64,000 bases of DNA from Aquimarina agarilytica ZC1 (GTDB lineage: Bacteria; Bacteroidota; Bacteroidia; Flavobacteriales; Flavobacteriaceae): the NCBI RefSeq assembly GCF_000255455.1, contig NZ_JH621250.1, forward strand, positions 1 to 64,000. The letters are read 5' to 3'. Position 1 is the stretch's first letter. Each line of letters begins with the position of its first letter. A model generated the notes under the pieces. It worked only from the letters and a program-made list of their open reading frames with translations, ran no database searches and had not been told where the DNA came from. The position numbers were made by a program, and so were the translations under genes. Shown here piece after piece: positions 17,040-24,111 of this stretch.

Positions 17040-18154
17040 AAGCTGAACACATCCGTAAACATTAGTTCCTACTGGTGCATAAAGATCCAATCCATCATGT
17101 TTTCCTCCAGACCTACCTTTGTAATCACTCTTAATAGGAGTCCACTGACTATCAGAATACCACCCTCTTAGTTCCATATTGTCTAATGGTTGTCTCCATA
17201 AACTTTTCTTATACGATTTGCTGATAATAATTTCGTATAAATATGCTGAATTATTTTTTGTTAGTCTAAGGCAAAAAAATCAAGCATAGCCTTAGTTACG
17301 ATTGCTTTTTTTAACGCCAGAATAGTGAAAAAGAAACAGCATATATGCGAAATTTTTGTTAGTAAATCGTATTATTCCTTAACCCAAACTGTTTTCCTTC
17401 TTCTTTTAACCATACATTAGGTGTGGCGTCAAAAACTTCATCATAGAGTACTTCTTTCCAATTCTTATCCTTACTCTCTGCATCAATAACTAGGTATAGT
17501 TTTGTTTCCTTACATTCTGTCAAATACTCTAAATATTCTTCTTTCTTATTAGCATCTTTTGGTTCAAGGGTTAGTTTGGCTATAGCCCAGTTTTTAAAAT
17601 CATCTTTGTTTTCAATAGTTTCGCTATCACATCCAAACTCCCCAACGGTAGCTACAATACACTTTACTTGCTTGTCGTTTTGTTGTACCGAAATTGCTTT
17701 ATTTAATTCTTCAATACCATCTGCTTTGGCTTGCTTCAAGTTTATTTTAATTTCTTTATCGAGTAAATTTTCGGTTTTAATAACCACATATATTTCATCG
17801 CCTAGGTTTGCCGAATCTATTTTTTCAAAAGTGACCTTTTCTTTTAATAATGGGATTTTTATAACTTCCCCTTTGTTATATTCATTTTTGATAAGTACGC
17901 TTATTATTTTATCTACAGAGGAACGCTTTTTTTTTGTTTAAATGTCCATTTTTAGTTTCTTTATTAAAAATAATAGTGGCTATTTTCTTTTTTCCTGCTT
18001 CGGTACTGGTATTATTACCATCACTCCCAAAAGTATACTCTAAAGTTTCGGAGCTATTAACCTCTGTAGATACCTTTTTGTCAATATAAGCAGTATTTAC
18101 TCTTTTGTATTGTATGTTTAGTGTGTTCCTTGGTTTAATTGTTGTATTTGCCAT
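17040..18154 (-). pseudogene. Broken M23 peptidase, probable type VI secretion cargo
   Basis: A decayed gene two bases after tssD. Its first 77 codons (from MANTTIKPRNTLNIQY) run to a nine-A tract (17927-17935 on the plus strand reads T9). There the frame is lost; with eight A it continues as KRSSVDKIISVLIKNEY. The body has a LGDEIYVVIKTEN module, like the TssD tail, and runs to VWLKEEGKQFGLRN. A 160-bp element (17212-17371) then adds a stop. Removing it with one TTA copy rejoins the frame as RNKKSLWRQPLDNMELRGW. Next comes GGKHDGLDLYAPVGTNVYGC, the HxxxD zinc motif of M23 endopeptidases. The sequence stops there, before the second zinc motif. As an intact protein it would have cut peptidoglycan peptides. 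No immunity gene is recognised. Confidence 0.8.
17212..17371. mobile_element. MITE-like element, copy 1 (160 bp)
   Basis: The ends are imperfect inverted repeats of about 40 bases: TACGATTTGCTGATAATAA at the left, and TACGATTTACTAACAAAAA read inward from the right. Both sides are flanked by TTA (17209-17211 and 17372-17374). Internal CTAAGGC/GCCTTAG arms make the whole unit foldable. It has no coding capacity. It splits the M23 gene, and taking out the element with one TTA restores the frame exactly, which shows a 3-bp target duplication. A longer inverted copy lies at 28587-28778. Confidence 0.85.
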
Positions 18155-18156
18155 AA

Positions 18157-18879
18157 TTAACTTTCAATTGTTTCGGGTTGTCCTTCTTGCTGCGCTACAA
18201 CTTGGAGTCTTATTTTATCCTTATCACTATTAATTATATAGCCTCTTATAATATCATCTTCTAAAAAGGTTCCATTATACATAAAATCTTTAGCTTGATT
18301 GGACAAATTAATATCTGTGGTTTCGCCCACACCGTTTTCTGTATGTAATACCACATAAACTTCATCGCCAATTTGAGGTTCTGCAACTTCATTTCCTTCT
18401 AAATCGGTATAATAACAGTCAATAACTTTAAGCCCTTGAGTTTCTCTAACTATTGGTGCTGGTTGTTCTTCAAAAGCGGTACCATCATCCCAAGTTTGTT
18501 TATGTATGGTGTCATTATTTCCATTTATGCGAAGAATACCAGCGGTTATGGTTATAGTATAATTCATAGGTTCTGACGATTGTGACCCATAAATATAGGT
18601 TGCCGAAGTGGCGTAAGCATTTGCAAATTCCATTTTAAAACCAATGCTAGCACCATCTCTAGCCATAATTTCAATACGGCCACTTTTTTGCATCGAGCTA
18701 TGTATAGTCCAATCTAGCATACTTAAGTCTTTGTCAGTGCTAGGAATAGTTACTTCTAGTTGGCCACCTCTTGGAATACTACATGGTTTATTATTGACTC
18801 CAAGGCTTTGATTAAAATTGAAAAATAAATGAAGTAGTCTGTACTTTTTATTGTCCAAATATAGGTATGCATTTATCAT
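18157..18879 (-). CDS. tssD: Type VI secretion tube protein TssD (Hcp) with C-terminal extension
   Basis: A 240-residue protein. Residues 1-130 match the Bacteroidetes TssD (Hcp) fold: MINAYLYLDNKKYRLLHLF, then NFNQSLGVNNKPCSIPRGGQ, LEVTIPSTDKDLSMLDWT, RIEIMARDGAS and MNYTITITAGILRING. Plain TssD proteins are near 130 residues. Here about 110 more follow, with PQIGDEVYVVLHTEN (roughly 173-187) and a later IRLQVVAQQEGQPE. The tail motif recurs in the peptidase remnant downstream. TssD stacks as rings forming the T6SS tube, so the fusion would carry its tail inside or on the tube. No other T6SS core gene is in the window, so this is an orphan cargo locus. The stop is two bases from the next ATG. 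Confidence 0.85.
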   Translation of the reverse strand: MINAYLYLDNKKYRLLHLFFNFNQSLGVNNKPCSIPRGGQLEVTIPSTDKDLSMLDWTIHSSMQKSGRIEIMARDGASIGFKMEFANAYATSATYIYGSQSSEPMNYTITITAGILRINGNNDTIHKQTWDDGTAFEEQPAPIVRETQGLKVIDCYYTDLEGNEVAEPQIGDEVYVVLHTENGVGETTDINLSNQAKDFMYNGTFLEDDIIRGYIINSDKDKIRLQVVAQQEGQPETIES

Positions 18880-18992
18880 TTAGTTGGTTCTATCTGATTT
18901 TAAGTCAAATGTATACTATAGATAGATTAATAAGAATGTTGATTTAGTAGTATTATTCTTATAGAAATATAAAAAATCAATATCTATTTTCT

Positions 18993-19027
18993 AAAAACTG
19001 TATAACGTTTTCCAAAAATCGTGTAAC
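18993..19027. promoter_or_regulatory. Tandem direct repeat upstream of AraC gene and tssD
   Basis: AAAAACTGTATAAC (18993-19006) is repeated as AAAAATCGTGTAAC (19014-19027), 11 of 14 bases matching with a 21-base period. The region is divergent between tssD and the AraC gene. A TAACTTTG (19049-19056) that fits the Bacteroidetes -7 consensus follows, 39 bases before the AraC ATG. This is the layout of an autoregulated AraC operator. A similar repeat precedes the PfpI gene. Confidence 0.4.
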
Positions 19028-19095
19028 AAAATACAAGGACTACTCCTGTAACTTTGTAAACACAAAACAAAAAAAACTCAAAAAAACAATATACC

Positions 19096-20106
19096 ATGGA
19101 AAACGCAATAAAATATACTGAGGTTAAAACATATTTCACATTATTAGAAGAGCAACTTCAAGGTCGTTTTGAACAAGTTTACGGGGAGCAAATTATGAAT
19201 ATTAATAACTTAATTGCAAAAGGAACCGTAAAAGCTGTAGAAGTTAGAAAAAATAAATTCTACTTTGAGTTTGATTTAGAGGTTAAAAGAGAATTCAGTC
19301 TTGAAATACCACCTAAAGGATACAACGCAATCAACTTTTTATATTGCGAAAATGGTCAAATAGATCATGCTTTTGGTGAGTCAAATGTGTATAATACCAT
19401 TAATGAATTTCAAACGGCAATTGTAGCCCACAAAACACAAAAAACCGTTTTGAGGTTTAGAGCAAATTCAAAAACAAATTTTATTATAATATCTGTTTGT
19501 AATCAAGGTGATACCAAACCTTCGCCGATGATTGCTACGATACATTCTTTATTTACTAATAAAATGGAGAATAATAAATTTGCCTATTTTGGATCAATAA
19601 ACTTGAAAATTTCCGAACAAATAAGTGCCTTAAAAAATATTACTGAAACAGGTATTGTTAGAAAGCTTTTACTAGATGGTACAGTCCAATTAATATTAGG
19701 CATGGAAATTAAACACCACAAAGAAGACCTTGCCAACAAAGCAGTACATTCGAGTTCCTTAACTCGTAGAGAACTAGTGATCATTAAAAAAATTGGGGAA
19801 CGTATAAAAAACAATGTTGCAGATCAATACAGTATAGAAATGTTAATGGATGAAACTGGAATTTCTGCTTCAAAATTACAAGAAGGCTTTAAATTACTAT
19901 ACAATAGAACAGTAACAGACTACATTAAAAATTTGCGTGTAGAAGAATCAGAACGCTTAATTTGCGAAACAGATTTAAATGTATCTCAAATAGTATATAC
20001 CATAGGTTTTAGCAGTCGTAGTTATTTTTCTAAAATATTTCGTCAAAAATATGGGTGTAGCCCAAATGAATATTTGAATAAGCGAAGAGTAGCCGTATCG
20101 GCATAA
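19096..20106 (+). CDS. AraC family transcriptional regulator
   Basis: A 336-residue regulator with an uncharacterised N-terminal part (1-225, containing a beta-rich stretch FYFEFDLEVKREFSLEIPPKGYN) and a C-terminal AraC HTH pair: YSIEMLMDETGISASKLQEGF, then NVSQIVYTIGFSSRSYFSKIFRQKYGCSPNEY. It is a paralogue of the regulator at 4235. It is divergent from tssD, so it may regulate that locus or itself through the direct repeats at 18993-19027; this is inference. A clear terminator follows at 20142-20182. Confidence 0.9.
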   Translation: MENAIKYTEVKTYFTLLEEQLQGRFEQVYGEQIMNINNLIAKGTVKAVEVRKNKFYFEFDLEVKREFSLEIPPKGYNAINFLYCENGQIDHAFGESNVYNTINEFQTAIVAHKTQKTVLRFRANSKTNFIIISVCNQGDTKPSPMIATIHSLFTNKMENNKFAYFGSINLKISEQISALKNITETGIVRKLLLDGTVQLILGMEIKHHKEDLANKAVHSSSLTRRELVIIKKIGERIKNNVADQYSIEMLMDETGISASKLQEGFKLLYNRTVTDYIKNLRVEESERLICETDLNVSQIVYTIGFSSRSYFSKIFRQKYGCSPNEYLNKRRVAVSA

Positions 20107-20141
20107 AATATATTAGTTAGTTTTATTTATTAGTTGGTTTG

Positions 20142-20182
20142 AACCCTTCATTAACACCATTGTGCTGATTGAAGGGTTTTTT
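20142..20182 (+). terminator. Rho-independent terminator after AraC gene
   Basis: AACCCTTCA (20142-20150) and TGAAGGGTT (20170-20178) pair perfectly around a 19-base loop, followed by a run of T to 20182. Confidence 0.75.
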
Positions 20183-20307
20183 ATCTCCGTTAGATATATA
20201 AAGTGATTGAAAAAAATCGCGTATCTCGTTTTTTTATACAATTCATACATTAAAAAACAGTTCAACCACTTTTGAATGAGGTCACTTACAAAAAACATCA
20301 AAAACAC

Positions 20308-20333
20308 AAAACCCCTTGAATTTCAAGGGGTTT
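20308..20333 (-). terminator. Hairpin terminator after tRNA-Met
   Basis: AAACCCCTTGAA and TTCAAGGGGTTT pair with almost no loop, a few bases beyond the 3' end of the minus-strand tRNA. On the minus strand it is followed by a T-rich run. Confidence 0.7.
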
Positions 20334-20339
20334 GTTTTG

Positions 20340-20413
20340 TAGCGAGAACGAGATTTGAACTCGTGACCTCCGGGTTATGAATCCGACGCTCTAACCAACT
20401 GAGCTACCTCGCC
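20340..20413 (-). tRNA. tRNA-Met (CAT)
   Basis: The minus strand reads GGCGAGG-TA-GCTC for the acceptor and D arm, an anticodon loop TTCATAA with anticodon CAT, a T arm with GTTCAAATC, and an acceptor 3' strand TCTCGCT. Size is 74 bases; CCA is not encoded. The D arm with TTGGTTA favours an elongator Met tRNA. CAT is also the anticodon of the initiator and of the lysidine-type Ile2 tRNA, which I cannot exclude fully. Confidence 0.9.
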
Positions 20414-20577
20414 GTTTTTGTCTGCTAACACTAAACATAACGCCTAGCCCTTTAGCGGGTGCAAATATAGTAAGTTATATCAATTCTCCAAAAACAAATT
20501 GTATTAATTTTTTTATATTGATTTTTGTATGGACAATAATTAATCTATATATTGTCTGCCTAACATTACAATTGATT

Positions 20578-20964
20578 ATGTCTAGTAAAATTAAATACGA
20601 ATTAGAATTCATTATACATGCGTCACCCCAAATGCTATATAACTATATATCATCACCTTCTGGCCTATCGGAATGGTTTGCTGATAATGTAAATTCACGT
20701 GGTGAGTTATATACCTTTATATGGGATGACAGTGAAGAACAAGCTAAATTACTTTCTAAAAAAAATAACGAAAAGGTCCGTTTTCAATGGCTAGATGACG
20801 AAGATGAAGATTATTTCTTTGAAATTCGAATTCAGGTTGATGAAATTACTAAGGATGTTTCCCTAATGGTAACTGATTTTTCTGATGATGACGAATTGGA
20901 AGAAAATAAAATGTTATGGGAAAATACCATTGGAAATTTAAAGCATGTTATTGGGTCTGTATAG
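20578..20964 (+). CDS. START-like (AHSA1/SRPBCC) domain protein
   Basis: A 128-residue protein from ATG 20578 (MSSKIKYELEFIIHASP). The SRPBCC fold is visible: the first strand ELEFIIHASPQMLYNYISSPSGLSEWFAD has the typical S-P-x-L-xx-WFad helix, then TFIWDDSEEQAKLLSKKNNEKVRFQWLDDED, and the long last helix (ENKMLWENTIGNLKHVIG). An upstream TTG would add 20 hydrophobic residues, which is not typical of this family, so the ATG is chosen. The ligand is unknown. It is followed by the class IV aminotransferase gene with a 55-base gap. Confidence 0.85.
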   Translation: MSSKIKYELEFIIHASPQMLYNYISSPSGLSEWFADNVNSRGELYTFIWDDSEEQAKLLSKKNNEKVRFQWLDDEDEDYFFEIRIQVDEITKDVSLMVTDFSDDDELEENKMLWENTIGNLKHVIGSV

Positions 20965-21019
20965 AAAAAATAACTTTTTATAACTGTATATTTGTCCCTT
21001 ATTTTAAGGGACTTTTTTT

Positions 21020-21880
21020 ATGATTAATTTTAATGGAGAAATAGTATCAAATACTCAAGCTAACCTAAGTGTATTTAACAGAGGTTTTGCTTATGGTGAT
21101 GCTGTATTTGAAACTATTCGTGTAAATGGAAATACCATTTTATTTTGGGAAGATCATTATTTCCGTTTAATGGCTTCAATGCGAATTTTACGAATGCGCA
21201 TTCCTATGGAGTTTACATTAGAATACCTTGAAAAACAAATACTAGACACTGTAGCAAGTCACGGTATACCAAAAAACCAAAGCATACGTGTTAAATTGAG
21301 TGTTTTTAGAGACAGTGATGGATTATATACCCCTCAAAAAAACAGTGTTGGTTTTTTTATTAGTATTGCAAAAATTAGTCAAGCCTTTTACACCCTAAAT
21401 GATATAAAAACAACCCCTTATGAAGTTGAATTGTATAAAGATCATTTAGTAGCGAATGATTTACTATCAACTTTAAAAACGAACAATAGAATATTGAATG
21501 TTTTATCTGGAATTTTTGCTAAAGAAAATGGTTTTGCAAATGTACTTCTTTTAAATACAGAAAAAAAGGTTATTGAAGCAAGTAACGGAAATATTTTCTT
21601 GATAAAAGGAAACACTGTTAAAACTCCACCCACAGCTGATGGTTGTATAAGTGGTGTTTTAAAAAAGCAATTACTTCGAATTCTTAAAGAAAATAAGGAA
21701 ATAACCCTAACAGAATCATCTATATCAGCCTTTGAACTTCAAAAAGCTGATGAACTATTTGTTACTAATGTTATAAGTGGAATTACATCAATTTCAAAAT
21801 ATCGTAAAAAATATTTTTCAACTGATGTAACTAAAAAAATATTGAATTTATTGAATACGGATATTCGATTAAAGAAATAA
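21020..21880 (+). CDS. Class IV aminotransferase (aminodeoxychorismate lyase-like)
   Basis: A 286-residue PLP enzyme of fold type IV. The PLP-linking Lys153 is in LLSTLKTNNRILN. The N-terminal motif NRGFAYGDAVFETIRV and the EASNGNIFLIKGN and ELFVTNVISGI segments match the PabC/IlvE/Dat class. Size suits aminodeoxychorismate lyase (p-aminobenzoate from 4-amino-4-deoxychorismate), but a D-amino acid or branched-chain aminotransferase has the same fold. No pabA/B gene is near. Its end is one base from the end of the convergent YqgE gene. Confidence 0.8.
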   Translation: MINFNGEIVSNTQANLSVFNRGFAYGDAVFETIRVNGNTILFWEDHYFRLMASMRILRMRIPMEFTLEYLEKQILDTVASHGIPKNQSIRVKLSVFRDSDGLYTPQKNSVGFFISIAKISQAFYTLNDIKTTPYEVELYKDHLVANDLLSTLKTNNRILNVLSGIFAKENGFANVLLLNTEKKVIEASNGNIFLIKGNTVKTPPTADGCISGVLKKQLLRILKENKEITLTESSISAFELQKADELFVTNVISGITSISKYRKKYFSTDVTKKILNLLNTDIRLKK

Positions 21881-21881
21881 T

Positions 21882-22439
21882 TTAATTATCCGAAGGATTA
21901 TCTGGTGAATTTGCCCACAGCAAATACTCCCCTCCTAAATCAAGCATGTATTCCCTCCAAAAATCCTGTGTAGGTTTGGAAATCATATTACATAAATCTG
22001 AATTTACGGCAACCCATAAATTTGAGTTCATCTCTTCGTTTAATTGATCCGAAGACCAACCTGAATACCCTAAAAAGAATTTAATATCCTCTGGTGTTAT
22101 TTCTCCTTTTATAATTAAATCTGCTACTACATTAAAATCGCCACCCCAAAATATATTTGAACAAATTTCGACACTATTAGGTATTAGGTGAGGTATTTTA
22201 TGAATAAAATACAAACTGTCCTGTTCAACAGGACCTCCATTAAAAATTCTGAATTCATTAGTTATATTGGGGATAACGTCAGCTAACGTATACGTTAGTG
22301 GCTTATTCATTATAAAACCTATTGAACCATTGCCGCTATGGTCAGCAATTAAAACAACAGAGCGTTGAAATGATACATCACCTATAATTGAAGGTTCTGC
22401 AACAAGTATACTGCCTGTTTTTGGTTTAGTTAATAGCAT
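21882..22439 (-). CDS. YqgE/AlgH family protein
   Basis: A 185-residue YqgE/AlgH (DUF179) protein. Recognised features are the start LLTKPKTGSILVAEPSIIGD, FQRSVVLIADHSGNGSIGFIMNKPL, the gap GGPVEQDSLYFIHK, and FLGYSGWSSDQLNEEM. Members are conserved cytosolic proteins of unknown biochemical role; AlgH was first linked to alginate control in Pseudomonas. It is convergent with the aminotransferase gene and has a 270-base gap to HU, in which only the HU terminator is seen. Confidence 0.92.
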   Translation of the reverse strand: MLLTKPKTGSILVAEPSIIGDVSFQRSVVLIADHSGNGSIGFIMNKPLTYTLADVIPNITNEFRIFNGGPVEQDSLYFIHKIPHLIPNSVEICSNIFWGGDFNVVADLIIKGEITPEDIKFFLGYSGWSSDQLNEEMNSNLWVAVNSDLCNMISKPTQDFWREYMLDLGGEYLLWANSPDNPSDN

Positions 22440-22661
22440 TTTGTGGTAGTTTTGTTTATTGTCTAAAAATTAGTTTTGAATTACATAAATTTAAATTAAA
22501 ATTCAATACAAAGCAATTTTTATTGAAATAATCACACTCAAACCCTTAAAAAATTAGCATATGATTAATAATTAACGATTTACATTTAAACAAATACTAA
22601 ATTCACGTTAATAAAAATGAACTAATATATATAAATAGTGTTCCAAAAACTTAAAAATACA

Positions 22662-22688
22662 AAGAGGAGCCTATAAAAAGCTCCTCTT
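22662..22688 (-). terminator. HU gene terminator
   Basis: AAGAGGAGC (22662-22670) and GCTCCTCTT (22680-22688) pair perfectly around a 9-base loop just after the minus-strand HU gene, with a TTTGTATTTTT run beyond it on the minus strand. Confidence 0.75.
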
Positions 22689-22709
22689 GTAATTGAAAAA
22701 AAATATTTA

Positions 22710-22982
22710 TTAGTTTACTGAAGCAGATAATTCAGAACCTGCTTTAAACTTAACTACATTTTTAGCAGCAATTTTTATAGTTTTTCCAGTTTGAGGATTT
22801 CTTCCATCTCTTGCAGCTCTTTCAGAAACTGACCATGATCCGAATCCTACAAGTGATACACGATCTCCTTGTTTTAAAGTTTTTTCAACATCACCTAAAA
22901 AAGTTTCAAGAGCAACTTTTGCAGCAGCCTTAGTTATACCTGCGCTTTCAGCCATGCTTTCAATTAATTCTGTTTTATTCAT
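22710..22982 (-). CDS. hup: HU family DNA-binding protein
   Basis: A 90-residue HU protein that bends and compacts DNA. It starts at ATG 22982 (MNKTELIESMAESAGITKAA); an upstream non-ATG frame adds residues unlike HU and is rejected. The dimerisation helices, the VGFGSWSVSERAARDGRNPQTG core with the DNA-binding arm, and the Lys-rich IKIAAKNVVKFKAG strand agree fully with HU. A terminator follows at 22662-22688. Confidence 0.93.
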   Translation of the reverse strand: MNKTELIESMAESAGITKAAAKVALETFLGDVEKTLKQGDRVSLVGFGSWSVSERAARDGRNPQTGKTIKIAAKNVVKFKAGSELSASVN

Positions 22983-23166
22983 AATTACTGATTTAAAATT
23001 AGTATAGTGTTTAATCGTTTCTTTGATTATACACACACAAAATTATATGCTTTTTGCTCTCATGCAAGTGGTAGCCTACGTTTTAGGGCTTTTTGTTAAT
23101 AAAACATAGCGATTGTTAATAAAACTAGTCATTAAAACGGTATTAAAACGTTTGAAATCGGTCTTT

Positions 23167-24111
23167 TTACATTAAATAGGCATCTTCATCAAAAGAATAG
23201 CCATTCAATAAATCCTTAACTTCCATTGCTTTTTTACCCGGAAGCTGCATTTTATTAACATAAATACAACCATCTTTAACGAAAATACATATCTTTTTAT
23301 CGACTATTTTTAATGCTCCAACAGTTTCATTATGCAGCTCTTTTTCAAAAGAAACATTTAAAATCTTTACCTGTTGCTTTTTATTCTTATCGTTTAAATA
23401 ACACCAAGCTGATGGATATGGACTTAAGCCTCTTACCAAATTATAAATAATCTTTCCATCTAATGACCAATCTATTTTGGTATTTTCTTTAGTTAATTTA
23501 TAAGCTGTTTTAGGTTCTTTTTCTGGTTGAGCAGTAGTCTGTACTTCTCCTTTTTCTATTAAGTCAACCGTTTGTAATACCAACTGTGCTCCTCGTAGCA
23601 TTAAACGATCATGTAATGCTCCCGCATTATCGGTATTCGATATAGGAATTTGTTGTTGTAAAATTACATTTCCCGTATCTATTTTTTCATCAATAAAAAA
23701 AGTGGTATTTCCGGTTACTGTTTCTCCATTAATCACTGCCCAGTTTATAGGTGCTGCTCCCCTATACTCTGGTAATAATGAAGCATGTAAATTAAATGTC
23801 CCAAGCCTTGGCATTGCCCAAACTACTTTTGGTAACATTCTAAATGCTACAATAATCTGTAAATCTGCCTCTAAAGCTTTCAATGCTTCTAAAAAAGATT
23901 CCGCCTTTAAATTTGTAGGCTGAAGTATCGGTAAATTCACCGAGTCGGCATAAGTTTTTACTGCCGAGGCACGTAATTTTTGTCCTCTCCCTGCTGGTCT
24001 ATCTGGTGCTGTAATTACACCTACCACATTATATTCATTTTCAACTAAACTTTTTAGGGTAGCTACTGCAAAATCAGGAGTTCCCATAAAAACTATTTTT
24101 AGTTTTTTCAT
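23167..24111 (-). CDS. fmt: Methionyl-tRNA formyltransferase
   Basis: A 314-residue enzyme that formylates initiator Met-tRNA. The N-terminal domain begins KKLKIVFMGTPDFAV and has the catalytic HASLLPEYRGAAPINWAV with the conserved His and Asn region, then TTFFIDEKIDTGNVI. The C-terminal OB-like domain (residues 205-314) contains YNLVRGLSPYPSAWCYL. The gene overlaps recQ by four bases (ATGA type), so fmt is translated from the recQ transcript. Length is as in E. coli (315). Confidence 0.95.
   Translation of the reverse strand: MKKLKIVFMGTPDFAVATLKSLVENEYNVVGVITAPDRPAGRGQKLRASAVKTYADSVNLPILQPTNLKAESFLEALKALEADLQIIVAFRMLPKVVWAMPRLGTFNLHASLLPEYRGAAPINWAVINGETVTGNTTFFIDEKIDTGNVILQQQIPISNTDNAGALHDRLMLRGAQLVLQTVDLIEKGEVQTTAQPEKEPKTAYKLTKENTKIDWSLDGKIIYNLVRGLSPYPSAWCYLNDKNKKQQVKILNVSFEKELHNETVGALKIVDKKICIFVKDGCIYVNKMQLPGKKAMEVKDLLNGYSFDEDAYLM

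Noticed and set aside
17359-17787. Separate 142-residue protein ending NNTIY
   Set aside because: Its start is only an internal GTG and its last codons lie in the MITE; the frame extends upstream to the A9 tract and downstream past the element, so it is part of one broken gene.
20113-20307. 64-residue minus-strand frame between AraC and tRNA-Met
   Set aside because: It covers the AraC terminator and has no family likeness or coding-like composition.
20341-20410. Integration site at tRNA-Met
   Set aside because: No integrase, no repeated 3' tRNA end and no foreign gene set is seen next to the tRNA.
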